DNA of 64,000 nt from JBCCXZ01 sp965228005 (GCA_965228005.1 CBDDGV010000001.1:62001-126000); one strand, 5' to 3'; shown: positions 37,761 through 47,448, numbered from the stretch's first letter. Notes: generated by a model from the letters alone, not told the origin. Numbers and translations are program-made.

Positions 37761-38828
37761 ATGAACAGGTCTAAACGCGCTTTTACCCTGGTTGAGCTGT
37801 TGGTGGTGATCGCCATCATCGGGGTTCTAGTCGCCCTGCTCTTGCCGGCGATCCAGTCGGCCCGCGAGGCCGCCCGCCGTGCCCAATGCCTGAGTCAGCT
37901 CAAGCAGTACGGTATTGCTTTGCACGCGTTTCACGACGTGAACGGGTATTTCCCCCGCGGCGGTGTGAACAAGTGGTCGCTCGACCCCAGTTCGTTCATG
38001 GGGTCGAGCAGCCTGTTTGGAACCGAGTGGAGGGATGACCATGGCTCCTGGGTTGTACGCATCCTGCCGTACATCGAGCAACAAGTCATCTTCGATCAGA
38101 TGCCAGACATGCTCGATGCCTCTGTGTTCGATCCTGTTGGACAGTGGGTGACCGTGATTCGTAACGGTGAACCTCCGCCAAGCATCCCGACCGGAAGATG
38201 TCCCAGCGACGGCTTCGGCAGGGGCGAACCCTTCTTCAACTACTCGGCTTGTACGGGGCCGGTCACGGTTGGCGCCCTCTGTGGCGCTTCTGGCCAAGTG
38301 TTCAACGTCAACCTCAAAGACGCTCTCGGCATCGACGTTCCGTTGGTCGACCCCGGCTTCTGCCCGGGGGCTCCGCAAGGAGGATCGTTGGACATCTGCC
38401 CCGAGACCGGGCTCTTCAGCCGGTTGGGTTACCGTAAGATCGGAATCAAATTCGTGACCGATGGCACGTCGAACACCCTTGCGATCGGTGAAACGCTTGT
38501 TGATCAATCTGGGCACACGCTCGACATTGGTCAAGGCCTCAACAAGTACTGGGCGGGCAACGATACAGGCATGGCTCACGCCGGCACGATTGCGTCGATC
38601 AACTGGCCGGTGGACCCGAATGTCGACAACTGTGTCGAGGCTCCTGGCGCACAGTTTTGGCGTAAGAACTACCATGTGACCTGGGGGTTTGAGTCGAACC
38701 ACCCAGGCGGCGCCAATTTCACACTGGCCGACGGCTCGGTCCGGTTCCTTCCGGAGTCGATCGATTTCTTTGTCTACCAGCTGCTTGGCACAAAGGATGA
38801 CGGACAAGTTATCTCCGAGGTGCCTTAG
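37761..38828 (+). CDS. DUF1559 pseudopilin-like protein
   Basis: 355 residues. The N-terminus RAFTLVELLVVIAIIGVLVA is a prepilin cleavage and methylation signal followed by a long hydrophobic helix. DUF1559 features follow: AIQSAREAARRAQCLSQLKQ and the closing FTLADGSVRFLPE. Planctomycetes carry dozens of these, probably exported by a type II/IV pilus-like machine; their function is unsettled. AAAAGGAT upstream serves as a ribosome-binding site. The lipoprotein gene starts 19 bases after its stop, a common pairing in planctomycetes. Confidence 0.93.
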   Translation: MNRSKRAFTLVELLVVIAIIGVLVALLLPAIQSAREAARRAQCLSQLKQYGIALHAFHDVNGYFPRGGVNKWSLDPSSFMGSSSLFGTEWRDDHGSWVVRILPYIEQQVIFDQMPDMLDASVFDPVGQWVTVIRNGEPPPSIPTGRCPSDGFGRGEPFFNYSACTGPVTVGALCGASGQVFNVNLKDALGIDVPLVDPGFCPGAPQGGSLDICPETGLFSRLGYRKIGIKFVTDGTSNTLAIGETLVDQSGHTLDIGQGLNKYWAGNDTGMAHAGTIASINWPVDPNVDNCVEAPGAQFWRKNYHVTWGFESNHPGGANFTLADGSVRFLPESIDFFVYQLLGTKDDGQVISEVP

Positions 38829-38847
38829 GAGAATGGAAGGAAGAAGG

Positions 38848-39387
38848 ATGATAAGTCTGATCGCGGAATCTTGTCCTTATAGAAATCTCCGTCACCAAGC
38901 TGGGCGATGGCTCGGCTTGGCGTGCCTGTTCGGGATCGTCGGCTGCGGCGGCAATGGAGTCGTTTCGATCTCTCCGACATTCACTATGGACGGCGCCCCG
39001 CTGGCGGAGGCGTCGGTCACTTTTGTGCGGACCGATGGTGAGCAGGGGCGGGCATCGTTCGGGGTTACCGACTCTCAAGGGGTCGCGCAGCTTACAACGT
39101 ACGAGCCCTTCGACGGCGTAATGCCCGGCAGCTACAAGGTGGTTGTTATCAAGGCTCCCAAGGGCCCCGCGGTGATGGAACAGTTTACCGAACCCGAGCC
39201 CGGCGACACAGAAGCGCTGATCCGCATGTCGGCGATGAGCGGAATGATCGCACAGCCCCAGGCCAGAGCGCGTTTCAAGCGCACGCTATTGCCAGAAGTC
39301 TACTCGGACCCCGGGACCACGCCGCTCAGCTGCACGATTACCTCAGCGGGCGACTCGCCAGCCTTCGAGATCGACAGCAAGCTATGA
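38848..39387 (+). CDS. Small lipoprotein with carboxypeptidase-regulatory-like domain
   Basis: 179 residues from the ATG at 38848, which has AAGGAAGAAGG immediately upstream; an in-frame ATG 15 bases earlier is less well placed. LACLFGIVGCGG is a lipobox with the cysteine to be lipidated. The remainder is a short beta-sandwich (SPTFTMDGAPLAEASVTFVR, GVAQLTTYEPFDGVMPGSYK) of the kind that normally follows a DUF1559 gene in planctomycetes. The final ATGA overlaps the start of the SGNH hydrolase gene by four bases, so the two are probably translated together. Confidence 0.85.
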   Translation: MISLIAESCPYRNLRHQAGRWLGLACLFGIVGCGGNGVVSISPTFTMDGAPLAEASVTFVRTDGEQGRASFGVTDSQGVAQLTTYEPFDGVMPGSYKVVVIKAPKGPAVMEQFTEPEPGDTEALIRMSAMSGMIAQPQARARFKRTLLPEVYSDPGTTPLSCTITSAGDSPAFEIDSKL

Positions 39388-40769
39388 GCGTCGAGCGCGA
39401 GCCTGATCTGGGTCCGTCTCGCAAGCGCCCAGAGTCTCGATCCTTGGACGTGGTCAACCGGCGAGGCTTCCTGAATGCTGGCGCGGCTGCCGCAACGGCC
39501 GCGTTTTCCGCACCGCTCTTTGGGGCTAGTGCCGGAATAGGAGGGGGCGACGCCGTCTGTCAACTCCTCCATGCTGGTGTGCTCACGCGGAAAACAGTCG
39601 ACCGTTTCCTGGACCCTGCCGCACGCGTTTGGGCTAGATTCCACCCCCGCTACGGCTACCTTCTCCGCAACGCATATATGCGGGACGGAGTGGACGGCTG
39701 CTTCACGCTCTCGCGCTACCAATCCGAGGGCCAGCGCCAACAGGTGAACTTTGCCGACGCGCCGTGCCGCATCAACACCTACGGCGACAGCTTTACGCAG
39801 GGCCATCAGGTGAGCGACGGCGAGACCTGGCAGGAGGTGCTCGCGGCGCACTTTTGCGAGCCGATCCGGAACTACGGCATCGGCGGCTTCGGCGTCTACC
39901 AGGCGTACCGCCGTTTGCTCGAGGTCGAGTCGACCGAGCGGGGGGCGCCGTACGTTGTGCTCAACATCTGGGGCGACGATCACTACCGCAGCATCAGCCC
40001 ATGGAGGTGGCTCTCCTTCCCCCCCGAAGTGCTGCAGAGCATGAGTGCCGAGATGTTCCACGCCAACCCATGGGACCATGCTCGGTTGGACCCGAGGACG
40101 GGTGAGCTGGTGGAGAAGCCCAACGCCTGCCCGACGCCCGAGTCCCTCTACAACCTCTGCGACCTCGACTTTGTGATGGACACATTCGGTGACGACGAGG
40201 TCGTGCACGCCATGGCGGCCATGCGGAGCGGCGAGGTGACAAACGCGGAGCCGCTCGAGCGGATGGCGGCCGCCTGCGGTTACGACCGGCTCGATCTATC
40301 CACGGAGCACTTGACTCGCTCGACCACTACCGAGATGCACCATCAATACGCGGTCCGTGTGGGGATGAAGATCGTCGAAAGGCTCAAAGAGTTTGTCGAT
40401 TCACAGGGTAAGCAATTGATGGTGCTTCTAAGCCACCCGTCCGGTTCGGTTTGGCACTACTGCGCCGACAGACTGGGCGAGCCAGGTTTTGTCGATTGGC
40501 ACCCGCGTGTGTTCCAAGATCACGTCAGGTCGTTGGGCGTACCCGTGATCGACACGGTCCAAAAGCATGTGACCGAGTTCCAGACGTTCCGGCTCGATGC
40601 CAAGCGGTATGTCGACCGCTACTACATCGGCCACTACAACCCGACCGGCAACCACTTCTTCGCGTACGCGGTGAAAGACGAGCTGGTCGACTGGCTCGAC
40701 CCCAAGCCGCCGGCCTACCGGGGCGGCGATGAGGAGTTTATCCGCTTTGACGGCTACCTGCCGAGCTAG
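39384..40769 (+). CDS. Exported SGNH/GDSL-type hydrolase
   Basis: 461 residues with a twin-arginine-like signal (NRRGFLNAGAAAATAAFSAP). The SGNH blocks can be followed: catalytic Ser in INTYGDSFTQGHQ, Gly in NYGIGGFGVYQAYR, Asn in VLNIWGDDHYR, and a C-terminal block YNPTGNHFFAY with the likely catalytic His. Such enzymes are esterases, and many remove acetyl groups from polysaccharides. It overlaps the lipoprotein gene by four bases and the following CehA gene by 41 bases, so the three look like one unit. A deacetylase acting on a decorated glycan fits the context; this is inference. Confidence 0.8.
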   Translation: MSVEREPDLGPSRKRPESRSLDVVNRRGFLNAGAAAATAAFSAPLFGASAGIGGGDAVCQLLHAGVLTRKTVDRFLDPAARVWARFHPRYGYLLRNAYMRDGVDGCFTLSRYQSEGQRQQVNFADAPCRINTYGDSFTQGHQVSDGETWQEVLAAHFCEPIRNYGIGGFGVYQAYRRLLEVESTERGAPYVVLNIWGDDHYRSISPWRWLSFPPEVLQSMSAEMFHANPWDHARLDPRTGELVEKPNACPTPESLYNLCDLDFVMDTFGDDEVVHAMAAMRSGEVTNAEPLERMAAACGYDRLDLSTEHLTRSTTTEMHHQYAVRVGMKIVERLKEFVDSQGKQLMVLLSHPSGSVWHYCADRLGEPGFVDWHPRVFQDHVRSLGVPVIDTVQKHVTEFQTFRLDAKRYVDRYYIGHYNPTGNHFFAYAVKDELVDWLDPKPPAYRGGDEEFIRFDGYLPS

Positions 40770-42957
40770 AGGTCTGGCTTCCGCTTGGCTCGTGTTGGCG
40801 GCGTTCGTCGCGAACACTGGGCGGGCGCACGAGACGGGGCCTCCCGTGCCCTCCGGGGAAGAACTGGCCGCGACCCAGCCTCCGATGCTTGGCTCGGTCG
40901 CGTTCGCCCGGGAGGTGGTCGAGAACCTCCGCAACCGCTTCGATGAAGCCCAGTTCGCTGAACTCGACGCATTGCAGTCCAGTCTGCGGATGTCCGAACA
41001 GGCTCGCTGGGGCAGCGAGGAGTCCGCCGCACCGCGTGTTGCCGAGTATCACCGCTGGCAGACGGAGAAGCATCTGCTCTCACTGCTTGAGGCCTCAACC
41101 GATGTCCTTGTCCTGGATGCGCGACCGGGCGGCAGCAAGTTCGATCCGGACAATCCCGTGAGGCTCGACCCGCACTTCGGGGTTTTGCTGCTGAAGATCG
41201 TGTCAGGCGACGGGCCGATCAGCTTCCGCGTCCAATCGTGGGACATGGCAGCCGAGTACCCGCTGGCTTCCTTCCCAGTTGCTATCGGGGGCGGCGGCAC
41301 GGACTACGTAATGCTGAAGGTGAAGAACGCCCCGGAAGAGGGCGGTGCAAGCACAATCGCCTTCGTCCCCGAAGGCAGCGACGAGCCTTCGTTCTGGCAC
41401 GCGATCACCATCGAGAACCGTCGTTGGGGAAACCTCTCCATCGAGTGCCTCGACGAGCACGGCGAGCCGACGCCGGTGCTCATGCGGATCGCCTCTCGCG
41501 AAGGCGGCCGTTTGTGGGAACCGGCCGGGTCGGTCGACCTCCGCGAACAGCTCAACGACGTGGTGCCGCACCTGTCGCACGTGGGCCGAGGTTACTTCTT
41601 CTTCTTGCCCGGCGAGAAGCGGGGCCGCTACTGGATCGTGCCCGAAGCCGTCGAGATGGCGATCCCGGAGGGCGATTGGATGATCCGCGTGCTCCACGGT
41701 CCGGAGTACAAGCCGGTGCAGAGGCGGATTACCGTTCGAGAAGGTGATTGGACCCGAGAGAGCATCCGTCTCGAACGTTGGGTCGATATGCCCGAACGAG
41801 GTTGGTACTCGGGGGACGACCACGTCCACGCACGCTTGATGAGCGGCGCCGACGCGAAGAACCTCATCGACTACACCAGGGCCGTCGATATCCACGTCGC
41901 CAACATCCTGGAGATGGGCGACCACCTGCGCACCTACTACGCCCAACGCGGCTTCGGCCCCGAATTCCGCGTGCGTCGAGGCAACCACGTCCTCGTGCCG
42001 GGCCAGGAAGACCCTCGTTCAGTCCTCGGTCATGCGATCGGGCTCAATCTGCGAACCAAGGTGCGTGACACCGAAAAGTACCTGCTGAACGACTGGGTCG
42101 CCGAAACCATCCATCAGCAGGGCGGCTTGTACGGCCACACGCACATGGGGGCCAACGCCTGCTTCGTCCACCGCGAGATGGCATTGTTCACGCCTATGGG
42201 GATCGTCGACTTCAACAGCATCATGCAGGCCGACCTCGGCACGGAGCTGTATTACCAGATGCTGAACATCGGCTTTGAGATGACCGCGTCGGCGGGCGCC
42301 GACACGCCCTACGGCGGGACCATCGGCGCTGTCCGTACCTATGCCTTCCTCGGCGAGGAAGCGCCTTTTTCCGCGGACGCTTGGTTCGACGCCCTGCGGC
42401 GTGGCAATACGTTCGTCACGAACGGACCGATGATTGAGTTCCGCGTGGAGGGCAAACTCCCGGGCGAACGCATCGATCTGAACGAACCACGTAAGGTGAG
42501 AGTCCGAGCCAAAGCGTGGGGGATCCCCGGTTCCTCGGCGCCGGAGAGCATGCAGCTTGTGTGGTGCGGAAAGACCATTGCGGAGGCGTTGCCCGAGGAT
42601 GACCTACGCGATGCAGCAGAGATCAACACCGAGATTCCTAGTGGCAATGGCGGTTGGATTGCCGTGCGGGTAACCGGGCGAGACGGCTCGCAGGCCCACA
42701 CTACTCCCGTCTACATTTCTGTGGCAGGAAACCGGCACTGGGACCGTGCTCAAGCAGCTGGTCTCATCCGTAGGCAACTCGAGGTCCTCGACGAGATCGA
42801 GCAGGAACTCCTAAGTGCCGAAAGGGTAGTCGCGGCGCAACCCAAGACTCTGGATTACTGGAGCCGCACTTCCGCGGATCAGGCGGCGCAAGTGAGGACA
42901 CGTCTGGAACGCTCACTTAGAATGTATGAAAAACTCCTCGACGAACTCGACGAGTGA
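40729..42957 (+). CDS. Secreted CehA/McbA-type PHP metallohydrolase
   Basis: 742 residues with a signal peptide (ASAWLVLAAFVANTGRA); its start overlaps the SGNH gene by 41 bases. About 350 residues of beta-rich sequence precede the PHP-type domain. That domain opens with MPERGWYSGDDHVHARLMSG (H-x-H metal site) and continues with LYGHTHMGANACFVHRE and SAGADTPYGGTIG, which supply further metal ligands. The C-terminal stretch is helical (EVLDEIEQELLSAERVV). It is closely related, almost end to end, to the protein at 52248-54554, so the two are probably duplicates. Substrate unknown. Confidence 0.85.
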   Translation: MRSLSALTATCRARGLASAWLVLAAFVANTGRAHETGPPVPSGEELAATQPPMLGSVAFAREVVENLRNRFDEAQFAELDALQSSLRMSEQARWGSEESAAPRVAEYHRWQTEKHLLSLLEASTDVLVLDARPGGSKFDPDNPVRLDPHFGVLLLKIVSGDGPISFRVQSWDMAAEYPLASFPVAIGGGGTDYVMLKVKNAPEEGGASTIAFVPEGSDEPSFWHAITIENRRWGNLSIECLDEHGEPTPVLMRIASREGGRLWEPAGSVDLREQLNDVVPHLSHVGRGYFFFLPGEKRGRYWIVPEAVEMAIPEGDWMIRVLHGPEYKPVQRRITVREGDWTRESIRLERWVDMPERGWYSGDDHVHARLMSGADAKNLIDYTRAVDIHVANILEMGDHLRTYYAQRGFGPEFRVRRGNHVLVPGQEDPRSVLGHAIGLNLRTKVRDTEKYLLNDWVAETIHQQGGLYGHTHMGANACFVHREMALFTPMGIVDFNSIMQADLGTELYYQMLNIGFEMTASAGADTPYGGTIGAVRTYAFLGEEAPFSADAWFDALRRGNTFVTNGPMIEFRVEGKLPGERIDLNEPRKVRVRAKAWGIPGSSAPESMQLVWCGKTIAEALPEDDLRDAAEINTEIPSGNGGWIAVRVTGRDGSQAHTTPVYISVAGNRHWDRAQAAGLIRRQLEVLDEIEQELLSAERVVAAQPKTLDYWSRTSADQAAQVRTRLERSLRMYEKLLDELDE

Positions 42958-43005
42958 TCTCCAGCAGGCACGGTCCTCTCTCACTAAGGCTAGGCCTCGG
43001 CACAT

Positions 43006-43025
43006 GTTAGCGAGATCACGCTAGC
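43006..43025. repeat. Inverted repeat upstream of the beta-helix gene
   Basis: GTTAGCG, six bases, CGCTAGC: six of seven positions pair. It lies 127 bases before the ATG at 43153 in a 195-base gap with no gene. A related but longer structure lies upstream of the other large beta-helix gene at 63921-63960. Confidence 0.4.
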
Positions 43026-43152
43026 GCACACTCATCGAAAAACCACGTTAGATCGAAGGCTTCCGCAACGAATACATACAGGGGTCTGTGCCGAAACGAG
43101 GCGCCGGTCAGACTCTGCATAGAAGGCTCCACAAGCACCACGGAACAGAGAC

Positions 43153-46100
43153 ATGGCAACCTGGCGGATGCTCTTAGGGTTCGGCAATCATCAACCTAGT
43201 GTCAAGCCTGTGGCGGGCCGCAGGGCTCGGTTTGAGCAACTCGAACTCCGTCAGCTCCTGGCGGTGACTAACTTCCCGCTGAACAACGCGGGGTTCGAGT
43301 CCCCCGACCTCGACGCGGTTAACTCGTACCACCCAACGGTCGACGATTGGATCGTCACCGGCTTTCCCGGCACGACCTATGAAGTGCCCTTCGCGGACCC
43401 CTCGCCGGCTCCCGAGGGCGAACAGTACGTATTCGGCGATTCGGACAATTGGATCATCCGCCAGGATGGCCCAACGATCGCAGCCGGCACGCGCTACATC
43501 CTTAGTGTCGATATCTACACGCTCGACACAGGGACCAGTCGCGCCACACTCGATTTTGAAGACAGCGCATTCTTCAACCTCAAGGACGTGAGCTACGAAC
43601 AGGGCGGCGCCGATAACGATTTCGAGCTCACCCCGGGCGAGTGGACCACCGTCAAGCTCGGTTGGAACAGTGACGCTTTCGCTCCGGCTGTCGGCAAGAC
43701 CCTGAAGGTGATCATCGCTGGTTCTCGGATCGCCGTCGACAACGTCCAACTCACCATCGACGACACGGTCCACGACTTCTACGTGAGCTCTTCGTCGGGC
43801 AGCGAATCGAACGACGGCTTTTCGGCGGGTGCGGCGTTTGCCGGCTTTGGCAGCCTCGCTCCTTACCTGCCGTTGAGGCCCGGCGAACGCATCCTGCTGA
43901 AGGCCGGCGACACTTTTACCGAGGAACTCAACATCCGCGGCAAAGGCACGGCCGGTTCGATGGTCGAGCTCAGCAGTTACGGCGACGGCCCGAACCCCGT
44001 TATCCGCAGACAGGACGTCACCCGCGACGTTGGGGTGATCTGGAACAACGCCAGCTACGCCCGCATCAGCAACATCGACGTGGAGCACTCGAAGCTCGGG
44101 ATCTACCTCCGCTACGAGTGGACCGACGTCGGCAGCCGCGACGTGATCATCGAGAACAGCAACTTCCGCGACATGCCCGACCCGACGCTCGACGCGGCGA
44201 TGCACAACTTCGAGTACGCATGGTCGGACGCCATCTGGGTTGGCGGGCAGGCATTCAATCAGGCCGAGTTTTCCACCCGCCTGGAGAAACTGACCATCCG
44301 GAACGTCACTGCGGACAACGTCGCCCACTTGTTCGGCACCGGCTGGTACTTCCCCGCGCCCTACAAGGGCCGACTGAAAAACCTGATTATCGAGGACAGC
44401 GTAGCGACCAACGCCCTAGCGGGAACCTTCCAGCTCTTTGGCGTCGACGGCGGGCACATCAAGCGTGTGAAGGCCATCGGCGGCGGAGGGCAAGACACCT
44501 GGAGCGGCACCACGCTTGGGTTCATCCAGGACTCGAAGAACTTCTTGATCGAAGACAACGAGTTCAACTTCATTGATCGCGCCCAAGCCGCCGACGGCAG
44601 CGGCATGGACTTCGAGGGCAACACCGACAACATCACGTTCCGCAACAACGTCATCCACAACAACGCAGGGTCGGCGTTGCTGATCCTCTCCACCGGAGGC
44701 CCAAACACCGATCTCGTCGTAGAAGACAACGTCTTCTACAACAACGCGCGTGACCCGTGGAACGACGAGATCAACAGCGAGATCCAACTCGGCGGGAGCG
44801 GTCACACCGGCATTATCCGCAACAACGGGATCTACCGCGGCGATCCGGAGATCAACTTCTTCAACCCCAGCGGTGACCTGTCAGGATTCACCGTCCAGAA
44901 CAACCGCACGCTCGAGTACTCTGACGTTAGCCAGCTGCCGACCTGGTGGGACTTCGACACGCCCGGCGACTTCGAAGGCTGGGGCGGTTTTAACCAATGG
45001 AACAACGCCGCGGTGGCGGGCGGCTCGCTCACCGGCCAGAGCGGCGGGGTCGATCCCTATGTTGAGTCTCCGCCCACGTGGGTCAACACCAACCTCACGC
45101 CATACGCCTGGATTCGGATGAGCCAGACGCAGGGCACGACTGCGCAACTGTTCTACATCACCGAGACCGACCCCGTCTGGGACGCGCAGAAGAGCGTCTT
45201 CTTCGAAATCAACGCAGACGGGAACATGCACGACTACTTCGTCGACTTCGGTTCGCTCGTCGACACCAGCGGAGTTATCACGCAGGTACGTCTCGACCCG
45301 ACGATCGTGCCGGGCTCGGACATGGCGATCGACTTCATCCGTCTGACCGATAGCACCGACCTCAACCAAGTGCCCGCCTCCGACCCGTTGCCGGACCCGC
45401 TAGAGGTCACCTTCACGTCGATCGGCTCGCAGGACGGCTACGTCACGGAGTCGTCCCAGAACAGCGGCGTGGGAGGGACGGTCAACTCGGGCTCTTCTAG
45501 TTTCCGGCTCGGCGACGATTCCGCCAACCGCGCGTACCGACCGTTCCTGTCTTTCGACACGTCGTCGCTCCCCGACAACGCGAGCATCGTCGAGGCCACC
45601 TTGGGCATCGTCCGCGTCGGCAACCCCGTCGGCAGCATCCCGATCGGCGTCGCAAACTCTGTCTACGAAGACATCCTGGTCGACCTGGCGGACCCGTCTT
45701 TCGGCGCTACCGGGCTTTCCTCATCAGACTACCAGGCAGCAGCAACTAAGGAGGCGGTTTCCAAGTTCGCCTGGCCCCCGTACCTGAACGGCATGCGGAT
45801 CTTCAGCCGACTGGAAAACCCGGATAACGACCTCATCAGTGTCGACGGCACTACCCAGTTCCGCATCCGCTACGAAGTCGACGACAACGGGGACAACGGC
45901 TCCGACTACATGAGCTACGGCACGGGCAACCACTCCAACCCAGACTTCCGCCCGACGCTCACTGTCAAATACTACATCAACGATAATCCCTCGGCCGACT
46001 TCGACTCCGACGGTGATGTCGACCTCCGCGACCTGCTCGTCTGGCAACGCGGCTTCGGCACTCTGGGCACCGCGCTCAAGAGCGATGGGGACGCCAACAC

Positions 46101-46479
46101 CGACACCGATGTCGATGCCGACGATCTGGCGGTTTGGCAACAGCAACAGGGAACCACGATTTCGACCGCCGCCGCGCAGGTTTCTTCTTCAAGCACCGAG
46201 CAAGTCGCTACCATGATGTCGACCAGCGAGGCGCTAACTGCGATCGATTACTGGGCAGGAGAAGAGTCCGTGCCCGTTCTCAGCAACACGCCGCTAGCTC
46301 AGAGCCTTCCCACGGCCGTCCCGCCCGAGATCGTTACGCTGACCGACGTGCCATACCCACTGCAGCCGCTCGATCAACAGGAGCAGCAACGGCCTTCAGA
46401 CGAAGACCGGGATGGGCCGTCGGAAGATGACCTCGCCGTTCTGGACGAGGGGTTCGCCCTGCTCGTTACTTCGGTCTAG
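43153..46479 (+). CDS. Secreted right-handed beta-helix protein with DNRLRE-like and dockerin-like domains
   Basis: 1108 residues. The N-terminus has the planctomycete extracellular motif FEQLELRQLLA in place of a classical signal. Residues of about 40-205 are a beta-sandwich (NNAGFESPDLDAV). A pectate-lyase-like parallel beta-helix spans about 210-600 (ARISNIDVEHSKLGIYL, ITFRNNVIHNNAGSALLIL). Then come the shared module (about 598-732; GTTAQLFYITETDP, VRLDPTIVPG), a DNRLRE/CBM96-like domain (about 755-945; RPFLSFDTSSLPDNASI) and a dockerin-like repeat (DFDSDGDVDLRDLLVWQRGF). The fold suits a polysaccharide lyase or glycan-binding protein, but catalytic residues are not obvious. It stands alone between two operons. 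Confidence 0.83.
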   Translation: MATWRMLLGFGNHQPSVKPVAGRRARFEQLELRQLLAVTNFPLNNAGFESPDLDAVNSYHPTVDDWIVTGFPGTTYEVPFADPSPAPEGEQYVFGDSDNWIIRQDGPTIAAGTRYILSVDIYTLDTGTSRATLDFEDSAFFNLKDVSYEQGGADNDFELTPGEWTTVKLGWNSDAFAPAVGKTLKVIIAGSRIAVDNVQLTIDDTVHDFYVSSSSGSESNDGFSAGAAFAGFGSLAPYLPLRPGERILLKAGDTFTEELNIRGKGTAGSMVELSSYGDGPNPVIRRQDVTRDVGVIWNNASYARISNIDVEHSKLGIYLRYEWTDVGSRDVIIENSNFRDMPDPTLDAAMHNFEYAWSDAIWVGGQAFNQAEFSTRLEKLTIRNVTADNVAHLFGTGWYFPAPYKGRLKNLIIEDSVATNALAGTFQLFGVDGGHIKRVKAIGGGGQDTWSGTTLGFIQDSKNFLIEDNEFNFIDRAQAADGSGMDFEGNTDNITFRNNVIHNNAGSALLILSTGGPNTDLVVEDNVFYNNARDPWNDEINSEIQLGGSGHTGIIRNNGIYRGDPEINFFNPSGDLSGFTVQNNRTLEYSDVSQLPTWWDFDTPGDFEGWGGFNQWNNAAVAGGSLTGQSGGVDPYVESPPTWVNTNLTPYAWIRMSQTQGTTAQLFYITETDPVWDAQKSVFFEINADGNMHDYFVDFGSLVDTSGVITQVRLDPTIVPGSDMAIDFIRLTDSTDLNQVPASDPLPDPLEVTFTSIGSQDGYVTESSQNSGVGGTVNSGSSSFRLGDDSANRAYRPFLSFDTSSLPDNASIVEATLGIVRVGNPVGSIPIGVANSVYEDILVDLADPSFGATGLSSSDYQAAATKEAVSKFAWPPYLNGMRIFSRLENPDNDLISVDGTTQFRIRYEVDDNGDNGSDYMSYGTGNHSNPDFRPTLTVKYYINDNPSADFDSDGDVDLRDLLVWQRGFGTLGTALKSDGDANTDTDVDADDLAVWQQQQGTTISTAAAQVSSSSTEQVATMMSTSEALTAIDYWAGEESVPVLSNTPLAQSLPTAVPPEIVTLTDVPYPLQPLDQQEQQRPSDEDRDGPSEDDLAVLDEGFALLVTSV

Positions 46480-46489
46480 CCAGTGACAA

Positions 46490-46514
46490 GCTATCCTGAG
46501 TCGCATCAGGTAGC
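46490..46514. terminator. Hairpin between convergent genes
   Basis: GCTA-T-CCTGA, loop GTCGCA, TCAGG-TAGC: nine base pairs with one bulge, filling the 26-base gap between the stop at 46479 and the araC-type stop at 46506. No T-run follows on either strand, so it would not be a standard intrinsic terminator. Confidence 0.4.
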
Positions 46515-47375
46515 CAGCGACCGTTGGCGGTAAGTACGCGGCGAGAGCCGGTAGTGTTTGCGGAACTGCCTCGCGAAGTAGTTGCTGTCGTTGAAGCCAA
46601 CTGCGTAGGCGATCTCAGTCACACTTTGTGGCGAGCCTTTCAGTAGCTTTGCAGCCCGTGCCAAGCGGAGTTGGATGGTGTAGGCGATGGGCGGGCAGCC
46701 GACCGCGGCTTCGAAGGCGCGCAGGAAGCTGCGTTTCGACATGCCGGACATCTCGACCAGGGTGTCGAGCTTTACGTCTTCGGCAAAGTGCGTTTCGAGG
46801 TGCGTGATTGTCTGGGCGATCCGCAAGAGCGCGCGCGAGTTTGGTTGTTGAGACCGGCCGTAGCAACGCGAGAGGAAGCCAACCAACTGCATAAAGCAGG
46901 CCGTCGCAAGAAAGCCGAAACCCGTTTCGCGACTCACGAGTTCCGACTCGAGTTGGTCGACTAGTCCGACAGCCACGCCCATGTCTTTCGGAGACAAGCG
47001 AAGCCTGCTTTCGAAGGCGTGGCGGCGACGCCAAACGGGCTCCAGCAAGAACAAGGCGTGGTACCCGGGGAGCGACGGCAGATCGAGCAGCTCGTAATCC
47101 AGGCTCGACTGGTCGAACATCACGTTGATCAGTCGCAGGTCGTCCATGTTCAGGTAGTCGTGAGGACGGGCCCCGCTGATGACAAAGACGTCTCCCGCCC
47201 TCAGGTCCCAGCGATCCTTTCCCGTGACGTGTTCTCCCCGGCCGCCGGTGATCAGCACCATCTCCGAGAAGTCGTGCGCGTGCAGCCCAAAGGGCTCTTG
47301 CGGATCGCGGCGTTCCACCGCGATGGGGAAGCCGTCGGGGTGGAACCAATCGCCCTTTTTGAGTGTTCGCACCAC
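46506..47375 (-). CDS. AraC/XylS family regulator, probable rhamnose regulator
   Basis: 289 residues if translation starts at the GTG at 47375 (VVRTLKKGDWFHPDG). The open frame extends to a TTG at 47447, but that codon lies inside the likely promoter. The N-terminal cupin sensor shows PFGLHAHDFSEMVLITGG and LRAGDVFVISGARPHDY. The C-terminal double helix-turn-helix is clear: DTLVEMSGMSKRSFLRAFEA and VTEIAYAVGFNDSNYFARQF. It is divergent from rhaA, like RhaS/RhaR in enterobacteria, and probably activates that operon on sensing a rhamnose-derived ligand. Family is certain; the ligand is inferred from position. Confidence 0.88.
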   Translation of the reverse strand: MVRTLKKGDWFHPDGFPIAVERRDPQEPFGLHAHDFSEMVLITGGRGEHVTGKDRWDLRAGDVFVISGARPHDYLNMDDLRLINVMFDQSSLDYELLDLPSLPGYHALFLLEPVWRRRHAFESRLRLSPKDMGVAVGLVDQLESELVSRETGFGFLATACFMQLVGFLSRCYGRSQQPNSRALLRIAQTITHLETHFAEDVKLDTLVEMSGMSKRSFLRAFEAAVGCPPIAYTIQLRLARAAKLLKGSPQSVTEIAYAVGFNDSNYFARQFRKHYRLSPRTYRQRSLAT

Positions 47376-47425
47376 GGGTGACAGCTGGCTGCTTGGGGAA
47401 GAAATAAGGCAAAATGCGCGGCAAT

Positions 47426-47448
47426 ATTGTGCTAGTAAGGCGCACAAT
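47426..47448. promoter_or_regulatory. Inverted repeat, possible operator of the rhamnose regulon
   Basis: ATTGTGC and GCACAAT, perfect seven-base arms nine bases apart. The repeat covers the -10 box and spacer of the AraC-type gene and lies about 100 bases before the rhaA start. This is consistent with binding by a dimeric regulator and autoregulation. Confidence 0.5.
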
